Shown: one piece after another, positions 11,036 through 20,548 of the stretch | How positions within the stretch are numbered: position 1 is the first letter of the stretch | Layout of the letters: each line of letters begins with the position of its first letter | Source of the DNA: Limnomonas spitsbergensis | Lineage: Eukaryota > Chlorophyta > Chlorophyceae > Chlamydomonadales | Direction of reading: 5' to 3' | Assembly (NCBI GenBank): GCA_037349105.1 | Contig: JAYJMM010000099.1 | Span: 248,001 to 312,000 of the forward strand | Length of the DNA stretch: 64,000 nucleotides | Translations under genes and position numbers: made by a program | Notes under the pieces: model-generated | The model's input: the letters and a program-made list of their open reading frames with translations, nothing else | Told to the model about the DNA's origin: nothing | The model's database searches: none

Positions 11036-11326
11036 TTTAGAAAGTACCAAAAAAAATCCAAACCCCTTAACGTCGTCCAATTGACCTCGCCCTCCGGCCC
11101 CCAGCTGGGCCACCTTTCATACACCCAGACTCGTGGCCTCCCACCAATTCTCCCACCAGGATATAATTGTCCGCATACGCCACTTGGCGTCTGAGAATGG
11201 TTGGCGTATCGAAAGCTACATCTCAGGGCACTGCGATCTCTGATTGACCCTATGCACTTGCTTGGTGTAATGCCTGGCACAGACGTACGGCACAAGTGCC
11301 GTATTCCTCGAGCGCTACACATCACA
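11036..11326. repeat. Repeat R, copy without the LINE insertion
   Basis: From about 11150 to 11312 this matches 15405-15474 followed directly by 16963-17053: CCACTTGGCGTCTGAG, TATCGAAAGCTACATCTCA, then GGGCACT.CGATCTCTGA and GACAGACGTACGG-like blocks. In this copy the two halves are contiguous, giving the empty site of the LINE found at 15475-16962. Read on the minus strand the repeat is open and fused to an exon of the macro-repeat gene, making a chimeric open frame at 11358-10897. Confidence 0.75.
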
Positions 11327-14300
11327 ATGGCTCTCTGAAGATGGCTACTATCCAGCAAAGCTCCAGCGAGAAGTTTAGGCGGATTCCACCTTTCTTCTTC
11401 CAGGGAGGCGAGAAACAGGAAGATCAGTATTACAGTGGAAAGAAATGCCTATCGTACTGGAAGAAATAGATTCCATGATTCAGAGTATGTTGGTCCTGGT
11501 TCACCAGAATGCGCTGCTAAATGGCTGGAGATGGCGCAACAGAAAAATAGGCCAGGTGCGGCCACCCTACATCCCTCCCTCTTGCTGTCTAGCATTTATG
11601 ATGTCCTGAATCCTCATGCGTCCCACGCTTCGTGAACCACGAACTGCCTGACGTGTAATTTATCTCATCTCACCCTTCTGCCTCCTTCTCTGTTCCTTGA
11701 CCGAGAAGTTTGGCTGCAGGAAAAGAATGTTGTTCGCATCTCAGGTAAGACTCCTCTTTCGTCTTTGCTGTGCATTTATAGAATTCCGCGGTAGCTAGGG
11801 CTAACAAATCCATGTGCCCTTGCCGGTAGCAATCCGGTAGCCTCATTCGCGGCTTTTTGACCCTGCTGCATGCATACTCGCACTCATCCCCGTTCTTTTA
11901 AGCTTGTCCTGTGAATGTGCTGTTGTGCTGTCAAGTTCCAGCCCGATCACGCTGTGGGCAATGCGCTCCTTGGATTTGGAGGCACTCCCGCATGACATGA
12001 CCAGCACATGTACCGCGTGCTTGACATGAGGGGGGTGATATGCATCTTACTTTGGATGCTGATCAAGAGGGGCTGAGTATGCCTGGCTTTTCTTATGACG
12101 TGCAGATTATCTCCGACAGCACCTCAGCTTTTATGAAGGGTGGAAAGCGTATGTTTCAGGTACCGATGTTCGACCCTGCGTTCTGTAACTTCTGCAGATT
12201 ACCATTCCGCCTGGGACCAAAACAGGCTGAATCGGATTTATAGGGGCTGCAAGGCGGCCCTGCATACTTGTCATGCATTGTGAACATGAATAGATGCGAT
12301 CCCCAACACATACTCTGACCAGCCAAGGCATGCCACTGACAGAAGTCCTGCATCGATCCGCCTTGCCCTGCCGCCAACAGAGAATCCAGGATGGCTGGAT
12401 GAAGACTTGCTCGGTGAGTCCTGCACATGGTATGGTCTCATTCAAGGGGGGGAGGAGGAGGGGTCATGGTGCTGAAAAATGCTCATGGTAATGAATGAGA
12501 GTTACCATGAATGAACCCTGAATCCTCTAGCGCTTTTGAAATCTAACGGTTGTCTTATCCATCTCACCCTTCTTCTTCTTTTTATCGTGTCGAAGCATTG
12601 CGATTTTCCTGGAAACTGCTTGCTGTTCTATCTGACGGATATAATGATGTTTTCTGCGCAAGGCATAAGGAATGGTGTAAAAGTTATGTAGATGCCCATC
12701 GCATCAGTTGTAGTACCGTATTTGGAAATAATAGGGCAGCAGATAGGCTTCAGATTTCTCTCCAGGTACCGTCATGCGCGCTTGACTCCCTCCACCTTCA
12801 ATCATTTGGGGGGTGCCCGGAGTTGCTGCGCGGTATATATAAATGATTTCCAGGCAGGTGCGTGACGGATGAATACAGTATGCGTACGGCCTGAGCCTGA
12901 AGGACTGCTGACCTGTTATACTTAGTCTTGTTCGGCACCTGAAGCTAGCTTAAACTGGTGTGGGAAGTGTCATTATTTGCAGCCTTGCGATAATGTTTTC
13001 TTTATGATAATGGTGCTGCGAATTGAACCAGAAAGTGATATCTGACAGAGTTTGGGGAGTCTTGCTCGAATAACGGTAGTGAGCATCTGTGTTCCCCTTT
13101 TTATTTATGTATGAGCGCAGCTTTCCGGCTGAGTTGCATGTCACACGACTGCATCCTGCTACCAGAGGCCTAGCCAGCCACCTATCCTGTATTTCTGAGG
13201 CAGGAGCCAGTCATTAGCGCAATCAGAACAATCATGGCCGAGAATTAGCCTACAACGATGGTCCTGGCATTGTCTTGGCACGTGAATTACAGTACGAGTC
13301 CCAATATCTAAATGTCATTGCCACTGTGTTGTAGACATGCTCGGACAGGTCATCGCCCAAAGCCAAGCTGACATGGCTGAAGTGTTGAGGAACCGAAACA
13401 ATGGCGGCCCAAAGGTATTCCACTCTTAATTTTGTTCATTTCGACATTTATATTATACTGCGGCCTAAGATCATGGGGACTAGTTGTGAATGCCCTACTC
13501 TGCTTGGACTTCTGGCTGAAAGCTGTTCATTGTTTGGTCCTTCTTGGTCCATTGGCTTGGAGGCCATCCAAAGGTGGCATTGTGCGATCTCACGTTAAGC
13601 ACAGAGGCAGGTCATACGTGCACTTGCCACCCTGGTTCGGGTGAGCAGCCTCGTCTGCAGTTAAGCTGTACACCAGGCCTCCCCGAGCCGAATGATATAA
13701 TGAAGCTGAATTGTGGCTGAAGCACCCTAAATGGACAGTGCTGATAAAGAATGATGTTTTGTTGTGCACAGGTGGCTCCCTCCGCCTTTCATACCCTTAC
13801 TGCAAGATGGTTTGGGGGGCTGTTCCCGGACAAAGCGCCTGCGGAGAGCATCGATACGGAAGTGGCGACCTCGACATATTGTTACGAGGGTGGGGTCCTT
13901 GCTGCAGCCCATGATGTCAATTAAGGAGACACATGTCACACAGGCCATGTCACTTAGCCTTCGGCCAGGAATGTACGCCTTCCCCCCTCTGTACAACGTC
14001 CATTATTGATGAGTGCTGGCTCTTTAATAGCAAGTATGTATTACAGATTGCTTTCCTCTGCAGACCTATGACAGCCTCAGTAGAAGCTCACAAGCTGATC
14101 TCGGTTGAGTAAACCTAACCCTGGTCCCAGACGCAAATGACTCGTATTACTATCTTCGAGTTGGCCTCCTGTTTGACTCCTGTGCAGGCCCTTGTGCATA
14201 GCGTCACAGTAGAACCTCTGACCATCAGCTCCCAGGTGCTGGAGGTGATGGCCATCCTCATTTCATGGCCCTTCATCAAATCATGGGGTTCAATCACGGG

Positions 14301-15474
14301 GGTCTTCATGGGGCCTGATTATTCAACACACATGCTATGGCTAGTAGACCAAGCGGGAAATGGCCTTACCGCTAGATTTCCAGATAAACAATCAAATCAA
14401 CATTTTGATTGCGATCACGCAGGCGAAATTGCAGAACTGTTTTGATAGGCGTACCCGCACGTTGCGATAAGTGTGCATACCCCGACCTAGGACCCCAAGA
14501 TGACCATGTATCCGCTACCCTGAATTGGATTTCATGTTTGTATTTTAATTGTATGATTTGTTATATTCGGCTGTGTGCAGGGGGTTAGTGTGCACCTTGA
14601 GGGTCAATGTTATTTGCTCGTTGTCCTAGTAGACTTCATTTCCAAACTGGTTTGCGGGCACCTGTTCCAGGCATCCAATGTGATACACTGCTGCACATCA
14701 CACGTTACTTGCCTACGCGCCCTGGACTGCTCGGGATAACAGGGGCCGAAATAAACTTACAACTAGCACACTGCCAGTGTTGCAGCTACTTAGCATTGGC
14801 GCCTCCTGCGCAAATCCTTTTAAGGCTCACCGATAGCAATCCGTGTAGATGCTTCAACTTCGCTTCAACTGCTTGGGACGGCCGGGCTTGCTCCGTGTCA
14901 ATGACGTTACACCTCAGGGCCTTGCTGCAAATGGCTCGGTTGCCTGGAGCAAGCTCTGTTGCTTTGACCACTAATGCCATTTACAGAGTATGTAGGGTTT
15001 GGGCCACCCTGTCTAAAAGCCTGGAAAGGGGACAAGCTTTGCGGGACTTCTGCACTTTATAAAATTGTACGCCCGTTTGAGCAAAGTCCTGAAGTTGTAC
15101 AATGACTCTGTGGCATCCCATGCCTCCATCAGCGATCGTCAAAATACCCTACTTGAGTGCGTGACCGGCGTTTCTACACATTTTAGTTTAGTGTATGACC
15201 ATGATGGAAGGATATACCTCAGGGATTGAGGGGGGATAAATGGAGACACCTCATCACCCTAAGTTGTATAACTTGACGAGAGCGTTTCAAATCTGTTTTT
15301 TTTTTAAATATTATGTAGCCAGTATTTTGAGCCCAAGGCGGGTGGTAGAAATGGGGGGGATTCCTGATTTCCCGGATCCACCCGCCTCCTACCAATGCTT
15401 CCACCAGGTTAATACTCGTCCGCATCTGCCACTTGGCGTCTGAGTATGGTTGGCTTATCGAAAGCTACATCTCA

Positions 15475-16962
15475 AAAGAAAGAAAAGAAAAGAGAACACC
15501 GATGCGGCGTGGATTTGGGGAAGTACAGGTTGACGAGACGCCCAAGCCCCGGTCTGTATACCCTTAAAAGGAGAAAGGGGCTATGGCGGGTCAGTGAGAA
15601 CTGGGGGAGATGCTGGACGGCAGTCGGGTGGACTGTTTTCAAGGTAACGGCGAAGTCGATGAATGGAATAGGCAGATTGGACAGTGTGAACTGCTAGTTG
15701 TTTGAGCAGTGGGGGGACGTTGAAGGGTGTGATACCAAGGACTGGAAAGAGGTGCATGATATATTTATAGAAAATGCCAGAGCAACCAAGATGACGAGGT
15801 GAACATAGGGGTAGAGGATGTCTTTAGCAGGGGGGGGTAACAGATATGTAAGAGGGTGGGGAGCAGGAGTGTGGAGAGGGTCTATAACAGGTGTAGTGAG
15901 GTTCCATCCTGCGGAGCGAAGCAATTGTACCAACTGTGCATGTTGTGTGGATTTGTGGGACAGGCAGAAGTGTAGATTGGCGGTAAACCCGAGCTCAATA
16001 ACATGGATGGTACAACGGTGTTGGAGGTCAAGAAGGAAGGCAGGGTCGGCAAGCCGGGCGGGAGGATAACTGTGGAGATCGGCAATGGTAAGGCCTTCAA
16101 TTAAGAGGAGATCAGGACGAAGGCGGCAGAGTGTGGCAGGGGGGACAGCGGGAAGCATCCATTGCGGGATACGGGTGTCATAGACGCCTGGTGGGAGGGA
16201 TGTAGCGGGTGTGGCATCCATAATTGTGAACATTCCACTCTTTGTGCCTCTGTGGAGGGAACGTTGGATGAGGCAGAGGGCCTTGTTGTGTCGGGAGATA
16301 TAAGAGGCCTGCATGCGGGGATGCCTGCATCTTCCAAACATGTGTCCCTGTGTGTCAGAAGTAGCGTCAGGTGGGCCAGTAGGAGGTGGTGTACATCTGG
16401 GGCAAAGGCCATCGGTAAACGAGCGCACTGTTGTTTTGTAGGGAATACGGAAGAGAAGTGCCCGTGTAGCTGTCCATAAGAGGTTGGCTCGCATACGGAG
16501 GATGCAGCGCTTCAGAGAAAAGTGGCAAGCAGAAGACTGCCACATGTGATTGTTATACAAGGGTAAAGAGTGGGCATTTTCTTCGATTATGCGGGTATAA
16601 GTAGCACAAGATATGGTGGTATCACCGTCCGTAACGTGAGGGCAAGAAGAGTGAAGGTGTGCCTTGATAGAGGAGGTGAGGTCAGAAGTGAACCAAGGGG
16701 TGTCGTTTGTATCCGTTTGAGTATCGTCTTGGGGTAGGCAAGGCCAAGCTGGGAGGGAAGCCATGTACTGGTTGTTGATATGGGAAAGGTTAAATGTACA
16801 AGTGCTGGGTGCGTCCAAGGCTCGTGTTGCCCCAATGTCAGCAAGTTCATTGCCGATAATACCAATATGTGATTTCACCTTCTGGATGAGCGTTGGTAGG
16901 CCTATGTTGGCCCGTGAAAGGAGTAGGCGGCGGATGGCCAGGAGAAGCGGTGCATGCTTGTC
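15475..16962 (-). mobile_element. 5'-truncated LINE family Y insertion, copy 1
   Basis: The 1,488-bp insert lies between two copies of CTCA (15471-15474 and 16963-16966), which occurs once at the empty site 11222-11225. The insert is therefore delimited by comparison with repeat R. On the minus strand the reading frame is open right up to the 16962 edge, as expected for 5' truncation. The 3' side ends in about 220 bp of untranslated sequence and a CTTTCTTTT-type pyrimidine tail rather than poly-A. CTCA may be a 4-bp target duplication or microhomology. Confidence 0.85.
15694..16962 (-). CDS. LINE Y ORF, C-terminal part: RNase H end, CCHC knuckle, PD..E nuclease-like segment
   Basis: The frame runs from the insertion edge (16962) to a stop at 15694, about 422 codons. 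It opens in the last part of an RNase H domain: IRRLLLSRANIGLPTLIQKV followed by KSHIGIIGNELADIGA, matching the H-x-G-x-x-G-N-E-x-A-D signature. About 170 residues on, CPRC...GHMFGRC is a CX2C..HX4C zinc knuckle. Beyond it come RPDLLLIEGL, then HVIELGFTANLHFC, a Lys and QHAQLVQLLRSAGW. This resembles a restriction-like nuclease core (PD..ExK-like, though the Lys spacing is unusual). RNase H plus a C-terminal nuclease-like domain recalls the Dualen/RandI clade described from Chlamydomonas. Reverse transcriptase and any N-terminal domains are missing, so the copy is not autonomous. The nuclease assignment is an inference; RNase H and the knuckle are clear. Confidence 0.8.
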   Translation of the reverse strand, partial: DKHAPLLLAIRRLLLSRANIGLPTLIQKVKSHIGIIGNELADIGATRALDAPSTCTFNLSHINNQYMASLPAWPCLPQDDTQTDTNDTPWFTSDLTSSIKAHLHSSCPHVTDGDTTISCATYTRIIEENAHSLPLYNNHMWQSSACHFSLKRCILRMRANLLWTATRALLFRIPYKTTVRSFTDGLCPRCTPPPTGPPDATSDTQGHMFGRCRHPRMQASYISRHNKALCLIQRSLHRGTKSGMFTIMDATPATSLPPGVYDTRIPQWMLPAVPPATLCRLRPDLLLIEGLTIADLHSYPPARLADPAFLLDLQHRCTIHVIELGFTANLHFCLSHKSTQHAQLVQLLRSAGWNLTTPVIDPLHTPAPHPLTYLLPPPAKDILYPYVHLVILVALAFSINISCTSFQSLVSHPSTSPHCSNN

Positions 16963-17904
16963 CTCAGGGCACTACGATCTCTGACTGACCCTATGCATTT
17001 GCCAGGTGTACGGTCTGACACAGACGTACGGCAAAGGTGCCGTATTCCTCGAGTTTTTTGCAAACTGTTGCCGTACACATCATCTATCATTATCGATCTC
17101 GAGCCCTAGATGGTGAGAGATGGATGATACAAGCACCTTGACCCAGAGATATTGGCATGCGGTACACAAACGGCGAGCCCCCAATCATATCTACAGGCCA
17201 GAAAGTCAGGGGACCTGACCGCCTTACTTGACTTGACTTTAATTGCATTGCATTCATTCATTCCATGGGCTGCACATAGAGCTTGCAGGGGCTGGATGGC
17301 ACCGACCTGTCAAGGCTTGCTGGGTTTTTCCTGAACGAAAGAGTGCTTAACGATGCACGCACACCGCTCGCATGCGCTTGAACTGGGCCTCACAAAACCT
17401 TCCGGCCATGAGTTGTGCCCATCATAAACTGCGATTTACCTGAGCGGCGCAATGCACGTTTATGCTGGTCCTATGAGTAAATACACAACAGCGTGGGAGG
17501 CTGAGATACAGACAGCATCCATGGTGCATGGAAGCTTCTACCGCCGGATGTCCGACCCGCTGCATGTTTTCAAAATGATAGCTAGGGTATGCCGGGTGTC
17601 AGTCAACCTCATGCCCTCGAATTAAGAGCCTATGACTGCGAACCACATTGTTGATCTGTGGGTGCTTCTGCTACTATTCAGCTACAACCTAGCTTTACGC
17701 CAGCTCAGTTTGGAGCCTTGCCGCTTGGGCCACCGGCCGTAGGCCGGTCAAAGTTTGGTCCCCATCGGCGCCGTGGTGGCCGCCTGGTGGTATGGGCACT
17801 AAGAAATAAACAGTGACGCGCATGCATGCATGCACGCAGAGTTCAATAACTGCATGACCTATGACCAATGCACCTTCGCTTGAGATGGACAAGTCCCATT
17901 GAAT

Positions 17905-18112
17905 CCATGGTTGCATGGCAAAAGCCCGCATGAATTCTGGGTCGCATGGCTGCATGGATCCTTGGGCCGCATGGCAGCATGGATCCCTGGAGTGCATGGA
18001 TCCCTGGGCTGCATAGATGGATGGCTGCATGGATCATTGGGCTGCATGGATCCTTGGGGTGCATGGATTTATGGGCTGCATGGTTGCATACATTTTCATG
18101 GGCTGCATGCAT
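17905..18112. repeat. Short minisatellite GGCTGCATGGATC, copy 1
   Basis: About eight degenerate units of roughly 18-21 bp (CTGCATGGATCCYTGGG). The copy in unit 2 has the same length but different internal variants, which suggests exchange between sub-units after the macro-duplication. Confidence 0.75.
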
Positions 18113-18887
18113 GAGTTAGCAAGCCCAAATCCACATAGCATCCCCACACCTCATGTGGCACGCATCTGTATTTGTTTGTCACCTGAAAAGCGCCCTCCAG
18201 AGGAGTGGCATCCACTGCAGAAAGCAACCTTCCAAGCCGATCCCGTTCAATGACGCAGCAGCCCACATAACCCACCAAAAAATCCAGGAGGGATTAACTA
18301 AAAAGAATTCAAGTTTGAAAAGAGACAGCCTCCTTCATAATAAATTTCGATTTCTCACTCAAACGAATACGTCCCCGAAATAGACGGAGACAAACAATTA
18401 ATGTGGACCCGGAAAATTGGGATGGATGAAGGGCGTTTTGTCGAGTGGATTGTGAGAATTCAATTGTCTGGGCAGTGTCGGCATTGGAGCGCGTTGGATT
18501 TGGGAAAGCTAGTACGCGCTGTTGGTTGTTTGGAGGGCGGGTGTGGATCGCAGCATTGGATAGTTTTCACCTTGGTCTTCACACCCGATTGTCAAGAACG
18601 TTACACTGGATTGGAAAGTGTGGTTGTGGTGGCCCGTTGAAGGTGTGGGTTTATGTTGTGGGGGCAGGTGTAAGTGCTGTTACTTTTGCTGTCATGGTTG
18701 CATGGCTGCAACGTCCTTGTATCGTATGTTAACGTGGCGCTGATATTGCCGCAGATTGTGTAGCGCATGGAGGCCGGTACTGCTGATTATAATGTGAGGT
18801 GTCAGCTAGTTGGTGGATCTGTCTTGCCGATGCATACATGTAGCACCAGTGTATGCTGCAGTTTGTTACATCGGTGGGAAAAATACG

Positions 18888-19094
18888 TTGCCATCTTGAG
18901 GACTTGGTTCAGTCCATGTCATGGGCAATATTAAATTTTTGTGGGCACTGTCTGTTTTCAGAGAAAGAAAACGCAAACCTGGAACCCTAAACCCTAAACC
19001 TTGCCAATTTGAGGATTTGGTTCAGTCCATGTCATGGGCAGTATTAAATTTTGTGGGCACTGTCTGTTTTCAGAGAAAGAAAACGCAAACCTGG
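18888..19094 (-). repeat. 94-bp exon-end duplication with telomere motif at the junction, copy 1
   Basis: Segments 18888-18982 and 19001-19094 are near-identical direct repeats. Exactly between them is AACCCTAAACCCTAAACC (18983-19000). On the minus strand 19094-19001 is the in-frame end of an exon. The downstream copy has one extra T in a T run and falls out of frame. The exon's splice donor, GTTTAGGGTTTAGGG, is the telomere motif itself. Confidence 0.85.
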
Positions 19095-20548
19095 CATAGT
19101 TGTAATGTTCTGCAGAAACTGTGAATGAGCCGTCATGTCCTATGACAGCAAGCACATGTTTTTGACAGGCATGTGCAAACAGTTCAATTAAAACATGGAC
19201 CTTGCTGCCTGGTGGATCAATTTGGCTCGCTTGCAAGTGCCTTTCTTTTCCTGGGCAACAGCAACTCTGGGTGCCCTTCCAGACTGTGGCCAAATTAAGA
19301 ACCACCACATCTTGGACTGCACGTCTGTCACAATATTTGTAGTCCTACTTATGTCTTGGCTGTCTAGATCAGAAATCAGATCGTCAGCTGTCTTGCCCGT
19401 TAGGCGCAGGTGCGGGCGGCTGTCAACCTGAAAACGCAGCGTAGCTCCTGACTCTGATGCCTTGTTGCTGTCCCCGATGGTGATGTAGCTCTTAAAGGAT
19501 GGAACCATGCTGACATGAGGACCACAAGCAGAGCAGGTGTGTCTGCAAGAGGTTGAAGGTTTGCGTGGTATGAGAACAGATAAAGTAATTGTTGTGCGTA
19601 CAACGAGGGTTTGCATTGGTTGGACAGGCATGGCGAAGTTTCTTTTGACATTATCTGACATCTGCCTGGAGCTGACGACTTACTTTCCAGTGACAGCATC
19701 GAATTGTGCGAAGTGACCGAAAGACCCGGTTGGGCATTTCATGGTGTGTGAATCTTGGGACAGATCCCAGTCCAGCACTTGCGCTTCCATGACAAAGCTG
19801 TTTGACTTCAGGCATGCATGATGCGCAGCACTGAAGGAGCACAGTGGGTACGTTGAAGGCAGAACCAACGATTCGTAGGCAGGTGTTATATCCAGTGCTC
19901 CCTCTTCACGTGTACAGAATGCAGTTGCGTCTTCCATGTTCAAGTGGAACCTGAACATAAGGCATGGAAAAAAAGTGAATTGGGTTCACCTTGGCTGTTG
20001 TAGATGCACGCAGAAATGTGTATGAGGAATATAGGAAAGGAGATGCACGGTTGTTGTCAGCATAGTGGCAAGCACGCACCCGCAGAGTGCATCTTCTGTA
20101 GCACGCAACACCTTTCTCTCAGCGCTGAAGTCCCAGCTCGCTCTTGCATGGCTGACAAAAGCTGTTGCCTGCACTCCTTCGGGGAGGGGTGTATTGTTGT
20201 ACCTGCACAACATGAGGAAAAATTGAATCATCCTGCCCATAGGGTGGATGAGGCGCTTAAAATTATGCAGGCGTTAAGTCTCTGAATGTCATGGTTCCTT
20301 TTTATTTTGAACTGTCATTACGTAGCATGGGGAAAAGAAGGGCTGGTACGTATGATTCTCTACTTCAGCTCACATGAATTGTGCTTACTTCTCGCGGAGT
20401 TCCACAACCCGGTTTGCAGGAAAAACACGGCCATCAAATGCACTCCTTGCTGCATAGTCAGGCAATATTGTCCATTCTCTGTCATGGCTGGCTGCCCTAC
20501 GAGGTGGCCAACCACCATGTATGGTACATGTTGTCCACCTTGATGTCA
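19000..20548 (-). CDS. Unrecognised five-exon gene of the macro-repeat, copy 1
   Basis: Minus-strand exons: 20548-20389, 20202-20080, 19950-19684, 19542-19428 and 19344-19000. Donors are GTAAGC, GTGCGT, GTAAGT, GTTGAC and GTTTAG; acceptors are TTCAG, GTGCAG, TTCAG, TTGCAG and AGTAG. The phases join perfectly (2, 2, 2, 0), giving about 336 codons with no stop. Recognisable stretches include SPDYAARSAFDGRVFPANRV, YNNTPLPEGVQATAFVSHAR, FHLNMEDATAFCTREEGALD, VQDVVVLNLATVWKGTQS and RFAFSFSENRQCPQNLILPM. A further upstream exon, about 20835-20600 (PEEMWNAPELFAGALLDGSH), fits the gene but its splice site is unsure. Neither end is established. An exon-like piece at 18278-18181 may lie downstream. The protein is Cys- and aromatic-rich. 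I recognise no family and assign no function. Confidence 0.6.

Noticed and set aside
12040..12230. DnaJ C-terminal-like exons (LTLDADQEG..., then ITIPPGTKTG)
   Set aside because: The implied intron would be only about 38 nt, the frame stops right after the motif, and the three macro-repeat copies carry changes that alter it. The resemblance is too short.
12590..12776. Exon-like stretch RFSWKLLAVLSDGYNDVFCA in the macro-repeat
   Set aside because: The three copies differ by 2-bp and 4-bp indels that break the frame, so selection on coding is unlikely.
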